The translations under genes and the position numbers were made by a program. Positions 26,996-35,243 of a DNA stretch of 64,000 nt are shown here, one piece after another; positions within the stretch are counted from its first letter, which is position 1; each line of letters starts with the position of its first letter. The notes below the pieces were generated by a model. The model saw nothing but the letters and a program-made list of their open reading frames with translations, was not told where the DNA came from and ran no database searches. This DNA comes from an uncultured Bacteroides sp. (GTDB taxonomy: Bacteria > Bacteroidota > Bacteroidia > Bacteroidales > Bacteroidaceae): assembly GCA_959606905.1 (NCBI GenBank), contig CAUHML010000010.1:17513-81512 (forward strand), given 5' to 3'.

Positions 26996-29410
26996 TTATT
27001 TTTCACCTCCATGCTTCTCTCCATATCCGTAACCGTAACGTTTTCCATAACCATAATATTTGCCATATTTACCATAGCCATAGTAATAACCATACTTCCT
27101 ACTGTTCAGATCCAAACCATTGACAGCAATACAGAGATTAGGCAATTTGTTATTTTCAGCCAATTCATTAATCAAAGTAAACTCTGCCTTATGGGTATAA
27201 TCAGCACGACATACATATACGGATAAATCTGCGACACGTCCTATAAGTAAAGTATCGGTTACCATACCCACCGGCGCTGTATCCAATATCACATAATCAA
27301 AATTCGCCTTCAATGTTTCAATGGCTTTCTCTAACCCTCCACGAGCCAATAATTCTGTTGGATTAGGTGGAACTGTACCACCGGGAAGAATAAACAGATT
27401 CTTGTTTATATCAGAAGGCTGCACAAAATCCATTAAATTCGCAGTTGTGTTTGTCAGATATTGAGTAATACCATGTTCCTTTTTAGGTATATTGAAGACT
27501 TTATTCAACCCCGGTTTACGAATATCCAGTCCTACTATCACCACTTTCTTCCCTAATAAAGAAAGACTAATTGCTAAATTAGCAGATATGAAAGACTTAC
27601 CTTCACCACTGATAGTAGAAGTTACCAGAATTACATTCTTACCATTCTCAAGCATAAACTGGAGATTAGTACGGACATTCCGGAAAGTCTCACTCATCAG
27701 ATTATTCTGATTCTCAAATACCGCTATAGAACCAGTCTTTTCATCTGCTAACGGAATATCACCAACAACAGGAAGTGAAGTCAATTTCTCAACGTCAGCA
27801 CGACCTTCAATCTTGAATTTTGTCAAACCTATCAGATAAATAACTCCTACCGGAAGTCCCACACCTAAGACTAAAGCAGCCAAATAAACTATCGTCTTCT
27901 TGGGAGAAATCGGATTGTCATCTGCTAACGCTTCATCAATAATCTTCGCGTTATTGGCAGTAGCCGCCAAAGTGATGGCATTCTCCTCACGTTTTTGAAG
28001 CAACATCAGATACAAACCCGATTTAATCTCTTGCTGGCGGGCAATGCTTACAAACTGGCGTTCCTGAGTGGGTGCATCATTGATACGGCGGGAATAACGG
28101 CTTGCTTCACGAGCCAGATCTTCTTTGGTAATCTGCAATCCTTTCAATGTAGCATCTAAGGTAGCTTGCACATTGGTTCTCATTGCACGGATACTGGTAT
28201 CCAGATTGATTATGGTCGGATTATTCTCCGTCGAAGTACGCAACAGACGTTTCCTTTCAACCAGCATTTGATTATAACGGTCTATCGCACCGGCTGATGC
28301 TGCATCCTGTAAGCCGATATTACTCGGTAATACTTCATATTCATTACCTTTCATATAGCGTTGCAAGTCCATCACCAGATTTATCTGAGTCTGATTTTCC
28401 ACGCGTTTCTTTTCATATTCAGCATTGCCTGTCAAGGCTATCTGTGCTTCACTGCTCAAATCAGTAATTCCCGCACTACGTTTGAAGTTCTCCAAATCCT
28501 GTTCTGTACTGCCTAATTCTTTAGAAATAATACCAATACGTTCGTCAATAAATTCAGCAGTTTTCTGAGCCACCTCATTCTTGTCATTATTGGCATTGAT
28601 ATTATACATTTCAAGCAGTTTATTGATATAATCTCTACCACGCCGGGTATTTGTATTTTCCAATGAAATAACAACTACAGAAGTAGTCTTTGAAGTGGGG
28701 GCTATTGACAAAGAGTTAACATATTCTTTCAACACAGAAAAAGGTCTGTTAATAAAAGCTGTGATATGACGTTCTTTGGTTATATTTTCCGGACAAACTG
28801 CTGACAAGGTATCGTTATTTGCGAAAAAAGCAACCGTACCCTCATCTGTCGGAAATACAGCAGGCAATTTATCAAACTGTTTCCGGTACTCTTTTTCGCC
28901 TACTGTAATTTGTACCCCCAACGCACCCGTTGGTTGAAGAATCATATTTATTTCCATTCTACCCGGAAGTTTATCCGCTTCCTGATGAGTCAGACTCACT
29001 AAAACAGGAGATGTATGATAAAGCTCTTTGCTTGGAAATTCGTCTTCATCCATATAAGTCACGAACAGTCCCAGATTGTTTACCACCTCTCTGGCCAAAG
29101 ACTTTGAACGAAGTACTTCGATTTCATTATCTACATTGCTAGATGAAGAGACGAAACCCTCCAATCCCATCTTTTCTAAATCGGAAGACATACTTGCACC
29201 ACCACCTTTCTTTTCGTCCTTAATAAGGACAGTGGCAGAAATATTATATATAGGTGTTGTCAGACGTAGGTATCCCCATGCACAAGCAATACAAATAATT
29301 ATCGATACTACAAACCAAGGCCAGTGAATCAGATAACGGAAAAGAAGTTCCTGAATATTAACCTGTTCTTCGGACTGTTCCCCTAATTTATCTTTTCTTT
29401 CATCAATCAT
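26996..29410 (-). CDS. wzc: Wzc-type chain-length regulator / BY-kinase
   Basis: This 804-residue inner-membrane protein controls chain length and export through cycles of tyrosine autophosphorylation. It has an N-terminal Wzz domain with a membrane segment at about 30-50, a long periplasmic coiled region, a second membrane segment near 500-525, and a cytoplasmic kinase with Walker A' STISGEGKSFISANL and VVIVGLDIRKPGL (Walker A), plus VILDTAPVGMVTD (Walker B). The C-terminal 30 residues are a tyrosine cluster (YGYYYGYGKYGKYYGYG). Kinase and Wzz parts are fused, as in proteobacteria. Confidence 0.95.
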   Translation of the reverse strand: MIDERKDKLGEQSEEQVNIQELLFRYLIHWPWFVVSIIICIACAWGYLRLTTPIYNISATVLIKDEKKGGGASMSSDLEKMGLEGFVSSSSNVDNEIEVLRSKSLAREVVNNLGLFVTYMDEDEFPSKELYHTSPVLVSLTHQEADKLPGRMEINMILQPTGALGVQITVGEKEYRKQFDKLPAVFPTDEGTVAFFANNDTLSAVCPENITKERHITAFINRPFSVLKEYVNSLSIAPTSKTTSVVVISLENTNTRRGRDYINKLLEMYNINANNDKNEVAQKTAEFIDERIGIISKELGSTEQDLENFKRSAGITDLSSEAQIALTGNAEYEKKRVENQTQINLVMDLQRYMKGNEYEVLPSNIGLQDAASAGAIDRYNQMLVERKRLLRTSTENNPTIINLDTSIRAMRTNVQATLDATLKGLQITKEDLAREASRYSRRINDAPTQERQFVSIARQQEIKSGLYLMLLQKREENAITLAATANNAKIIDEALADDNPISPKKTIVYLAALVLGVGLPVGVIYLIGLTKFKIEGRADVEKLTSLPVVGDIPLADEKTGSIAVFENQNNLMSETFRNVRTNLQFMLENGKNVILVTSTISGEGKSFISANLAISLSLLGKKVVIVGLDIRKPGLNKVFNIPKKEHGITQYLTNTTANLMDFVQPSDINKNLFILPGGTVPPNPTELLARGGLEKAIETLKANFDYVILDTAPVGMVTDTLLIGRVADLSVYVCRADYTHKAEFTLINELAENNKLPNLCIAVNGLDLNSRKYGYYYGYGKYGKYYGYGKRYGYGYGEKHGGEK

Positions 29411-29419
29411 ACAATGCTA

Positions 29420-30250
29420 TTATCTGAAAATTGTTACTAATAAACTTGCCAATGACACTAAAATAGAAGTAGCGGAGAACCAGAGACTTGTACTGTTACC
29501 AATATCCGAGTTGCGTGCTTTTGCCTTGTTCGGAGTCACATAAACGATATCGTTCTGCTGCAACCAGTAATAGGGAGAAAGAATGGTCTCCGCACTGTTC
29601 AAATCCAGTGTTATAATTTCCTGTTTGCCATCAGCACTTTCACGAATCAGCTTTACATTGTCGCGAACTCCCCAAACCGTCATGTCACCCGCCATAGCAA
29701 GCGCTTCCAACAAATTCACTTTCTCGTTACTGATAGTAAAAGTTCCCGGACGGGCAACCTCACCCAATACGGAGATTTTATAGTTTACCATACGGACAGT
29801 GACTATCGGCGTTTCTTTGATATAAGGTTTCAGTTTCTCCACAATCAGTTGCTCCGCCTCTTTCTTGGTCAAGCCACCTACCCTCAACTCACCTAGTACC
29901 GGAAAATTTATTTTTCCATCGTTATCTACGAGATATTGCTGCAATATCGGTTGGGAGGTTGTACTGGTTATAGCTACATTATTTTGAGTAGCTACCGTGA
30001 GGTTAAACGGAACAGCCAATTCCGGGCTGGTACATGACACTACAATAGTAAGCAGATCTTTAGGCATTATCTTTGCATCATATAGATTTTCCTGTTGAGC
30101 AGTCTGTTCTACAACTTTTGCATCTTGTAAATAAGGAACTTTCTTATACGACTGGCAGGAAGCGAACAGCAATATCGCAACTAAACAGGGAAATACCCCC
30201 CTCCCCTTTCTACTTACTCTACTTGCACAAATACAAAACAAATTATACAT
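29420..30250 (-). CDS. wza: Wza-type polysaccharide export lipoprotein
   Basis: This outer-membrane auxiliary protein forms the capsule export pore. Read from ATG 30250 it has 276 residues; an in-frame TTG at 30322 would overlap the upstream dehydratase and is less likely. The lipobox is AILLFASC (Cys about 32). The poly_export domain follows (PKDLLTIVVSC, INFPVLGELRVGGLTKKEAEQL) and then the SLBB domain (ISVLGEVARPGTFTI). A C-terminal hydrophobic segment (LWFSATSILVSLASLLV) is typical of Bacteroides versions. It lies 9 bases before wzc. Confidence 0.93.
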   Translation of the reverse strand: MYNLFCICASRVSRKGRGVFPCLVAILLFASCQSYKKVPYLQDAKVVEQTAQQENLYDAKIMPKDLLTIVVSCTSPELAVPFNLTVATQNNVAITSTTSQPILQQYLVDNDGKINFPVLGELRVGGLTKKEAEQLIVEKLKPYIKETPIVTVRMVNYKISVLGEVARPGTFTISNEKVNLLEALAMAGDMTVWGVRDNVKLIRESADGKQEIITLDLNSAETILSPYYWLQQNDIVYVTPNKAKARNSDIGNSTSLWFSATSILVSLASLLVTIFR

Positions 30251-30266
30251 AAATTTCTCAAGTTTA

Positions 30267-32192
30267 TTATTCTTTATCCAGTACCTCAAATTTCGAATTC
30301 TTCGATTTGAACTCCGGAACAACTTTTTTCATCAATCTGACCGTGTCTATAATCCGCACAGCACGGGACAACTTCTCAAACTCCGCATATATATCAAGAA
30401 TATCAGCATATTCATACCGACGTACTTTAGCTATCATAATTTTTTTATTCTCGGTAGGAATCGTATTTTCTTTATCACTCAGCACTTCTTCATAGAGTTT
30501 CTCACCCGGTCGCAAGCCAGTAAATTCAATCTTTATATCTTCATCCGGGCGATAACCCGCCAATTCAATCATACGGGTAGCCAAGTCGACAATCTTAACG
30601 GCCTTGCCCATTTCAAAGACAAAGATTTCATTACCCTCTCCCATTGTAACAGCCTCCATAACCAAACGACAAGCTTCGGGAATCGTCATAAAAAAACGAA
30701 TAATATCAGGGTGAGTCACTGTGACAGGACCACCGTTCTCAATCTGTTCCTTGAAGCGCGGGATTACAGAACCGTTACTGCCTAATACGTTTCCAAAACG
30801 TGTAGTAATGAATTTAGTATGTCCTTTTATCTTTCCCTCACGGATAGCACACCCCAAGCTCTGTACATAGATTTCCGCCAAACGTTTGGAACATCCCATC
30901 ACATTAGTCGGGTTCACAGCTTTGTCGGTAGAAACCATTATCATTTTTTCTGCACCATACTCCACCGCCATATCGGCGACCTGACGCGAACCCGTGACAT
31001 TGACAAGTACAGCTTCGCAAGGATTTTCTTCCATTAAAGGAACATGTTTATAAGCAGCGGCGTGGAAGACAATTTGAGGATGATAAAGTTCGAATACCAT
31101 ACGCACACGTTCTTTCACACGTACATCACCAATCACCGGAACAAAATCGATAGCAGGATAATTTTTCTCAAATTCCAAACGGACATTATGCAAAGGAGTC
31201 TCTGCAGAGTCAAACATGATGAGTTTTTGAATACCCATTTGCACCAATTGACGGCAAAGCTCGCTACCGATACTACCTGCAGCACCGGTCACTAATACAA
31301 CTTTTCCTCTGAATTCTTCTGCGACCTGACTAAGGTTTATATTGATTTCAGCACGTCCCAATAAATCTTCAATTTTAATAGGACGTATCCACTGATGAAA
31401 GTTCCCGTCAGAATCCGCTTCACTGATAGTAGGAGCAATAAAAGTCTTGACAGCATTACTTTTACAATACTCTAAAAGGCGGTTCTCCTCCAGACGGGTA
31501 TCTTCATAACAGGAAAACAGAATACCATGAATACCATGTTTTTTTATGACACGATTAAAGTCTTCTTCTGTTTCAAAATAATAGATAGGAAGGTCTGTCA
31601 GACGACGTCTACTGTTGTTTTTACCGTAAGTGTAGAAACCTGCAACTTTATAATGTGCACTGTCGCGGAGACGGAATTTTAAGGCCACACTCTTTTCGTC
31701 AATACCATAAATAAGAATGCGGGTATTCTTCTTATTCACCCAATCCAGCAACAGGTCATAGACAATTATCAGTGATACACGGAAGGCTGTCAGTGTCGCC
31801 AAAGTCAATAAACCATCAAACAAGAGATAAGATATCCTATAATTATCCGGCAATTCAGTCTCATAAATAACCCAATAAGAAATAGCCACCAGACAGGCTA
31901 CCTTGAATAGGACGGCACACATGACACGCCAAAGTTCACGTGCCTGTGAAAAACGAATTGTATTACGATAAGTGTGGAATATTAATGCCCCTGCAACACT
32001 TGACACTAAAGAGACGCAAATAAATTTGCAAAGCATCCAGTCACTTATCGGAACATGTGCCATATAGTGAATTACGGCATAAGCGACCAATGAACATAAA
32101 ACAGACAGTGCCGTATCAATACCTAAAATAACCCAATAGCTGAAATAGTTTTTACGAGCATATTGTACTATGCCCTTCAATGTTTTTTCCAT
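30267..32192 (-). CDS. CapD/WbpM-type nucleoside-diphosphate-sugar 4,6-dehydratase
   Basis: This 641-residue membrane-anchored dehydratase acts on a UDP-HexNAc, probably UDP-GlcNAc, giving a 4-keto-6-deoxy sugar. Four N-terminal membrane helices (about 1-130) precede a CoA-binding-like region and the SDR domain with VVLVTGAAGSIGSELCRQL, FHAAAYKHVPLMEENP, STDKAVNPTNVMGCSKR and FGNVLGSNGSVIP. It is the second CPS gene. It probably supplies the DegT aminotransferase at the other end of the operon. Similar proteins are PglF and WbpM. Confidence 0.92.
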   Translation of the reverse strand: MEKTLKGIVQYARKNYFSYWVILGIDTALSVLCSLVAYAVIHYMAHVPISDWMLCKFICVSLVSSVAGALIFHTYRNTIRFSQARELWRVMCAVLFKVACLVAISYWVIYETELPDNYRISYLLFDGLLTLATLTAFRVSLIIVYDLLLDWVNKKNTRILIYGIDEKSVALKFRLRDSAHYKVAGFYTYGKNNSRRRLTDLPIYYFETEEDFNRVIKKHGIHGILFSCYEDTRLEENRLLEYCKSNAVKTFIAPTISEADSDGNFHQWIRPIKIEDLLGRAEININLSQVAEEFRGKVVLVTGAAGSIGSELCRQLVQMGIQKLIMFDSAETPLHNVRLEFEKNYPAIDFVPVIGDVRVKERVRMVFELYHPQIVFHAAAYKHVPLMEENPCEAVLVNVTGSRQVADMAVEYGAEKMIMVSTDKAVNPTNVMGCSKRLAEIYVQSLGCAIREGKIKGHTKFITTRFGNVLGSNGSVIPRFKEQIENGGPVTVTHPDIIRFFMTIPEACRLVMEAVTMGEGNEIFVFEMGKAVKIVDLATRMIELAGYRPDEDIKIEFTGLRPGEKLYEEVLSDKENTIPTENKKIMIAKVRRYEYADILDIYAEFEKLSRAVRIIDTVRLMKKVVPEFKSKNSKFEVLDKE

Positions 32193-32239
32193 TGTAGTAT
32201 AAATGAATAAAATAATGTATCAGAAATACAAGTACATAT

Positions 32240-32812
32240 TCAAAATCTAACCGGTTCTACATACCCTACCGGCATATCAGCACAAGCACATCCTAACATA
32301 TTAAGCCTAACAGCTATCTTGCTTTTGCCGTCTACTGTAACAAGTTCACCCACAAGTCCGGTTAAAGGACCTTTAATGACGCGAACTTTTTCACCACGTG
32401 CCAAGGGAGCACTGTTCATGGAAATGACATCTTTTGAATAATCAAGCATAAATCGGAAACGAGCCATCTGCTCATCAGGAATGATAGTCGGACTGCTCTC
32501 ACCTCGCATTACCATATACCGACTTACTGTAGAAAAGGAAAGAACTTCTTTACGTTCTTTTGCATCAACGTGTACGAATACCATCATTGGAAGCAATACA
32601 GACTCGACCATCTTGCGTCGGTCACTCCATTGATGAAGTTCCTGCTGAACCGGAACGAAATTCTCAATCCCCATTTTATTTAAACGCTCGGCTACTTTCT
32701 TCTCGTGATGCATGCGAACCAAAGCGACATACCAACGTTTTGAGTATGCTACGCCTTCCCCTGTCCCATTACTAGGCCCAGCATTTGCTGATTTTTGTTT
32801 CGTTAAAATCAT
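32240..32812 (-). CDS. UpxY-family capsule transcription antiterminator
   Basis: UpxY proteins are NusG paralogues that bind RNA polymerase at their own capsule operon and let it read through the leader. This 190-residue protein has the NGN domain from RWYVALVRMHHEKKVAERL to SRYMVMRGE and a KOW motif in GEKVRVIKGPLTGLVGELV. It is the first CPS gene, 18 bases from the left repeat of the invertible promoter. The usual second gene, upxZ (an inhibitor of other UpxYs), is missing. Confidence 0.92.
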   Translation of the reverse strand: MILTKQKSANAGPSNGTGEGVAYSKRWYVALVRMHHEKKVAERLNKMGIENFVPVQQELHQWSDRRKMVESVLLPMMVFVHVDAKERKEVLSFSTVSRYMVMRGESSPTIIPDEQMARFRFMLDYSKDVISMNSAPLARGEKVRVIKGPLTGLVGELVTVDGKSKIAVRLNMLGCACADMPVGYVEPVRF

Positions 32813-32961
32813 ATTTTTTTACCCCATGTATATCTGTTACTTCTTAGGTAACAGGCAGTATATACACAAGACACACACAACAATGAAAAAGGGAAATTAC
32901 ACTGATATACAGGGTGTAAAAGAAGGGGGCCTGATATTCAACGAGAAGATTTCTTGATTTC

Positions 32962-33022
32962 GGGCAATAAAAAATCATTGAGCATGAAAAAAGAGATTTC
33001 ATGTTCAAATACTTTTTTGCCC
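32962..33022. terminator. Nested hairpin inside the invertible segment
   Basis: GGGC (32962-32965) plus an A-run pairs with TTTTTTGCCC, and within it CATGAAA pairs with TTTCATG. Both strands have T-rich stretches after the inner stem, so it may terminate in either direction. It always lies upstream of the promoter within the segment, so it could shield the operon from readthrough. Confidence 0.45.
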
Positions 33023-33058
33023 TATGTTTCAGATAAAACGAAAAAAAATGGGAAAATA

Positions 33059-33091
33059 TTTGTTTACTATCTTAAAATATGTCTATCTTTG
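33059..33091 (+). promoter_or_regulatory. Phase-variable CPS promoter, OFF orientation
   Basis: TTTG (33059-33062), a 21-base spacer and TATCTTTG (33084-33091) match the Bacteroides consensus. The start point would be about 33098, just before the right repeat. It reads rightwards, into the recombinase gene from its 3' side. Only after inversion would it read into upxY. Confidence 0.85.
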
Positions 33092-33164
33092 CGTCAAATT
33101 TAATTCTGTTACCTAAGAAGTAACAGATACACTTTAATTCTGATTATTAACTCATTACATCTTT

Positions 33165-34118
33165 TTATTTACCTACATAACAATTCTTTATGTAAGATAA
33201 ATTCCCTTTATTTACCTCTGTACGTTCTTTAAGCTCGAAGCCTTTCAGGTAGATTTGTGTGGTTTTTATAGATTTGTGTCCCAATGATTCACTAATCATT
33301 TCAATCGGCACTCCGCGATATTTGGCTGTCGTTGCCCAAGAATGACGGAGCGTGTAGGAAGTGACAGGAGAATTCAAACGGAGAGCCCGAGCCAGATCCT
33401 TCAAACAATTATTAAATCGACGAAGAGCACTCTGGTATTCACGGTAAGCTCCTTCATCCTTACGTTTCTTATCACCGGACAGGATATCAAACAGATAGTC
33501 CGGACAATCAGGGCGGGAAGGCTGACTGTTGCGAAGCCGGTGAATCATCTCCTTCGCGGTATCCAGCACTTCCACACTGATCGGAGTTTTCGTCTTGACA
33601 CGGTTGTACCGCAACACGTTCCGGTCCAAAGCTGACTTTTCCAGATGTGCCAAGTCGGCAAACGACATTCCGCAAAACTGGAACATCAGAGCGGCAATAG
33701 CCTGTGTATGGCGTAAACGTTCCGATTGGGGATCTTCATAAAGCAGCTTCCGCAACTCGGTGACAGGAAGGGCTTTCTTCTGACGAACATCCACACCCGT
33801 ATAGACATCGTGAAACAGGCGGGGGATGTAAGGAGCACTACCCGCTTCCACTCCCCGGTTGTAGATACTGCGAAGCATACGCATATACGTGGAAACGGTG
33901 TTGGGCTTCAACCCACATTCATAAAGATACTGTCCGTAACGTCGTAAACGTTCCCGGGTTACTTGCCTGAACGACACATTGAACGTGCCGCAGAACAGGC
34001 TGAAAGAAAGGAGGGCATTTTTGTAGACATGCGCCGTAGAATAACGCCCTTCCTTTCGCAAACGACCGATGTAGATCTCTCCACACCGGCTAAATCCATT
34101 TTTACTCATCATTTGCAT
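33165..34118 (-). CDS. Tyrosine site-specific recombinase (capsule promoter invertase)
   Basis: This roughly 317-residue protein has the SAM-like core-binding domain (about 1-110) and a C-terminal catalytic domain. Visible catalytic residues are the second Arg in SYTLRHSWATT, His in ESLGHKSIKTTQ and the nucleophile Tyr in TQIYLKGF; the beta-hairpin Lys is in RVKTKT. At the first-Arg position (RGM in many relatives) it reads FQFCGMSFADL. ATG 34118 is preferred; a GTG at 34121 is in frame. Adjacency to the inverted repeats makes it the likely invertase of this promoter. Confidence 0.88.
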   Translation of the reverse strand: MQMMSKNGFSRCGEIYIGRLRKEGRYSTAHVYKNALLSFSLFCGTFNVSFRQVTRERLRRYGQYLYECGLKPNTVSTYMRMLRSIYNRGVEAGSAPYIPRLFHDVYTGVDVRQKKALPVTELRKLLYEDPQSERLRHTQAIAALMFQFCGMSFADLAHLEKSALDRNVLRYNRVKTKTPISVEVLDTAKEMIHRLRNSQPSRPDCPDYLFDILSGDKKRKDEGAYREYQSALRRFNNCLKDLARALRLNSPVTSYTLRHSWATTAKYRGVPIEMISESLGHKSIKTTQIYLKGFELKERTEVNKGNLSYIKNCYVGK

Positions 34119-34144
34119 CACTAGTTATTTTATAATATATACCA

Positions 34145-34200
34145 TTTGGCATGCAGCAAAAAAACAAATCTTTTTGCAGGTTCGTTGCACGCTTGCCAAA
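34145..34200. other. Nested inverted repeats between divergent genes
   Basis: TTTGGCA (34145-34151) pairs with TGCCAAA (34194-34200), and inside it GCAAAAA (34156-34162) pairs with TTTTTGC (34171-34177). It lies between the leftward recombinase and a rightward small gene. It may be an operator or an RNA hairpin. Confidence 0.4.
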
Positions 34201-34249
34201 GTATAATTTATTATTTAATTTATTTAACCATTGCAAAAATTAGCAAACT

Positions 34250-34651
34250 ATGGCAAAGAAAAAAACAAATCAACAAGAGAAAAAAGTACAAGTAAAAAAG
34301 AAGGTCCAAAAACGGAAAAAGAACACTAGAAGACATGTGAAAGGGGAAATCATCAGTTGGGAGGAACTCGAAAACAGGACAGGATTAACCGGAGATGAAA
34401 CGGAACTTCTCACTGTTTATTTGCACAAATTCGAAAGAGGGGAAGTACACGTCAGATGCTCTAAAAAACTAAAAGACTTAGCTGAATATATCTACGAAAC
34501 GGAGAGCTTATATATAGCTAAACATGGCGGGTTTAAATTGTTAGAAATTAGCAGTATAGAAACAAAGTTATGTAACATCAGGCAAGAGGAACGAGAACGA
34601 AAAGAAGAGGACGAAAAACAAGTAAAAAAGAGAGTAGAGAATAAGCGTTGA
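34250..34651 (+). CDS. Small basic/coiled protein of unknown function
   Basis: This 133-residue protein starts MAKKKTNQQEKKVQVKKKV, so the first 28 residues are mostly Lys, Arg, Gln and Thr and could bind nucleic acid. The middle (SWEELENRTGLTGDETELL and ADLAEYIYETES-like helices) looks helical, and the end (RQEERERKEEDEKQVKKRV) is a charged coil. No known family was recognised. It starts a rightward trio with an SH3-barrel and a DUF4373 gene, divergent from the recombinase. Confidence 0.65.
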   Translation: MAKKKTNQQEKKVQVKKKVQKRKKNTRRHVKGEIISWEELENRTGLTGDETELLTVYLHKFERGEVHVRCSKKLKDLAEYIYETESLYIAKHGGFKLLEISSIETKLCNIRQEERERKEEDEKQVKKRVENKR

Positions 34652-34738
34652 CAAAAATAATTGTGCAGAAGAAACAAAAGATATACTTTCGCAGCCGTTT
34701 CTAGCCGACTAAAGACAACGTATATCTATCTTCAAAAA

Positions 34739-34826
34739 TAGTGACGCTATAACAATTAAACAGTATCACTATAATGAAAGGATAGCGACCCTATAATAAT
34801 CATATACCGTCACTATCCTGAAGGGG
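34739..34826. repeat. Array of four 22-bp iteron-like repeats
   Basis: Four imperfect units recur at exactly 22-bp steps, with the core CTATAA/CTATCC at 34747, 34769, 34791 and 34813. A fifth, weaker unit may lie before them. The spacing is two helical turns, as for a protein that binds the same face of DNA repeatedly. The array lies in the 224-base gap upstream of the SH3-barrel gene (ATG 34876). Confidence 0.6.
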
Positions 34827-34875
34827 AGATTTTATTCGTAAAAAAACAAATATTAAAAAAAACAGAAGAAAAAAG

Positions 34876-35220
34876 ATGAAAAGAAAAATAGACAAAAGCA
34901 AGTTAGAAGCCTGCAAGTTAGTATGGAAAAAACGTATTGCCGCCGAAAAGGGTATTTCGGAAAAATGTGCAGAAAAAACTGCGCAAAGCTGTATAGAGCT
35001 TATTGAACGAATGTTATATGGAAATGCCATGATAGCTTTCCATAAGCAAGACGGCACATTCTGTATGGAACAAGGAACCTTGGTTGGATATGAAAAAGAT
35101 TTTCACCGGGAGTTCAAGATCACTTCCCGACAGATGTCTGTGGTCTACTGGAGTATGGAGCAACACGCGTGGAGACGGTTTATGATCGGAAACCTGTTGG
35201 AATGGAAAGCGATTGTATAA
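34876..35220 (+). CDS. SH3 beta-barrel fold (WYL_2/DUF2693-like) protein
   Basis: This 114-residue protein has a helical N-terminus (KLEACKLVWKKRIAAEKG) and a C-terminal part with AFHKQDGTFCMEQGTLVG, then VVYWSMEQHAWRRFMIGNL. The second half matches the Sm-like SH3-barrel domain found in Bacteroides mobile and capsule-linked genes. It probably binds nucleic acid or small ligands. The gene sits between the 22-bp repeats and the DUF4373 gene, 23 bases apart from the latter. Confidence 0.7.
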   Translation: MKRKIDKSKLEACKLVWKKRIAAEKGISEKCAEKTAQSCIELIERMLYGNAMIAFHKQDGTFCMEQGTLVGYEKDFHREFKITSRQMSVVYWSMEQHAWRRFMIGNLLEWKAIV

Positions 35221-35243
35221 CATTTAATAAAAAATATTGAACT

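Larger units (their letters stand above)
32831..33129. repeat. Invertible promoter segment with 24-bp inverted repeats
   Basis: The arms 32831-32854 (core CTGTTACTTCTTAGGTAAC) and 33106-33129 are perfect 24-bp reverse complements, each partly self-palindromic (CTGTTAC/GTAACAG). They enclose 251 bp (32855-33105) with a full Bacteroides promoter. The segment lies between upxY and a tyrosine recombinase gene. This is the classical layout of a phase-variable capsule promoter. In the present orientation the promoter faces away from upxY. Confidence 0.92.

Noticed and set aside
27001..27100. Tandem repeat DNA at the end of wzc
   Set aside because: It encodes the expected tyrosine-rich C-terminal tail of the kinase; not an independent repeat element.
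32712..32957. Open frame spanning upxY start and the left inverted repeat
   Set aside because: It runs antisense to upxY and across the recombination site; chance frame.
34739..34826. CRISPR array
   Set aside because: Units are only 22 bp, abut each other without spacers, and no cas genes are near.
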